Positions 39,078-39,623 of a stretch of DNA of 39,623 bases are shown here, one piece after another (within the stretch, counting starts at the first letter, position 1; the number at the start of each line of letters is the position of its first letter). Made by a program: the position numbers and the translations under genes. The stretch covers positions 1-39,623 of the forward strand of contig JAGLTB010000041.1 of the NCBI GenBank assembly GCA_023270155.1, in the 5' to 3' direction. The stretch is from Candidatus Heimdallarchaeota archaeon. Lineage in GTDB: Archaea > Asgardarchaeota > Heimdallarchaeia > Heimdallarchaeales > Heimdallarchaeaceae. The notes beneath the pieces are model-generated. The model was not told where the DNA came from, searched no databases, and saw only the letters and a list, made by a program, of their open reading frames with translations.

Positions 39078-39170
39078 ATGCTCGAAAAAATTGGAGTTTA
39101 CCTTTTTCCAACAATAACTTTTAAAATCATTAAAAGAATTCCTTCTGAACTAGAAAATCTTGGTGTTTAA
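39078..39170 (+). CDS. Possible 30-aa small protein directly before glycosyltransferase gene
   Basis: MLEKIGVYLFPTITFKIIKRIPSELENLGV; stop TAA abuts ATG 39171. Confidence 0.3.
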   Translation: MLEKIGVYLFPTITFKIIKRIPSELENLGV

Positions 39171-39623
39171 ATGGTTTATAATTTCTTTAAGAAAATTGGT
39201 CTAACTTTAACATTTCTTATGTTCTCATCAGCTGTAGTCTTGATACTTGCCTACCTTATCAAAGGATTTTTTGAATCTATCATTGACTGGATAGAAACAC
39301 TTCAGACTATAGAAGGAAATATCACTGTTCATGTTGCGAGTATCACAATTTTGATGATTTTTACTTTTGGAATCTTACTGTATATTTTTGGAGAGTTATT
39401 TGAATTTGCTTTTGGCAGATTTCCAACAATTCTTCTTGAAAGACAAAATTATGAGTTAACAGCAGAAGATAAAGAAAAGATCACCGTTATTATTCCAGCT
39501 TACAATGAGGAAGCTACAATCAAAAAAGCAATAGAAAAAGTAAAACCCTACTGTAAAAACGTAATTGTTGTCAATGATGGTTCAGAAGATAAGACTGGTG
39601 AGATTGCAGCTGCATGTGGTGCA
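39171..39623 (+). CDS. GT2-type glycosyltransferase with N-terminal TM segments; 3' end cut by window
   Basis: Two hydrophobic helices then 'ITVIIPAYNEEATIKKAIEKVKPYCKNVIVVNDGSEDKTGEIA'. Confidence 0.85.
   Translation, partial: MVYNFFKKIGLTLTFLMFSSAVVLILAYLIKGFFESIIDWIETLQTIEGNITVHVASITILMIFTFGILLYIFGELFEFAFGRFPTILLERQNYELTAEDKEKITVIIPAYNEEATIKKAIEKVKPYCKNVIVVNDGSEDKTGEIAAACGA

Overview
This AT-rich window reads as archaeal. Support: TATA-like boxes with leaderless or short-leader starts, RadA, a Ski2/Hel308-type helicase, PorA/PorB, SfsA, short histone-fold proteins and membrane-anchored solute-binding proteins. An Asgard-type lineage is plausible, but I cannot prove it from sequence alone. 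Main contents: (i) C-terminus of a histidine kinase; (ii) several secreted, beta-propeller or zinc-ribbon membrane proteins; (iii) a compact co-directional cluster (~5.6-16.4 kb) encoding membrane proteins, a RecA/RadB-like ATPase, a small nuclease-like protein, a 1040-aa HerA/FtsK-like protein whose P-loop position is degenerate, and an SF2 helicase with a C-terminal SWIM-type zinc motif; (iv) a RadA-family gene followed after 10 bp by a 2112-aa Ig-like repeat surface protein; (v) porA/porB; (vi) a tandem duplication of a 4-TM protein; (vii) two short histone-fold genes with matching leader hairpins; (viii) sfsA, two apparently circularly permuted family-5 solute-binding proteins, an HNH-like protein, a sugar nucleotidyltransferase and a GT2 glycosyltransferase cut by the window end. 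The best candidate for an undescribed system is the 7.5-16.4 kb membrane/ATPase/helicase cluster. Two of its internal promoters share a nearly identical TATA+GTAANTTAC element with radA, suggesting co-regulation. The best single-protein oddity is the permuted domain order of both solute-binding proteins. No tRNA, rRNA, CRISPR or transposon was recognised.
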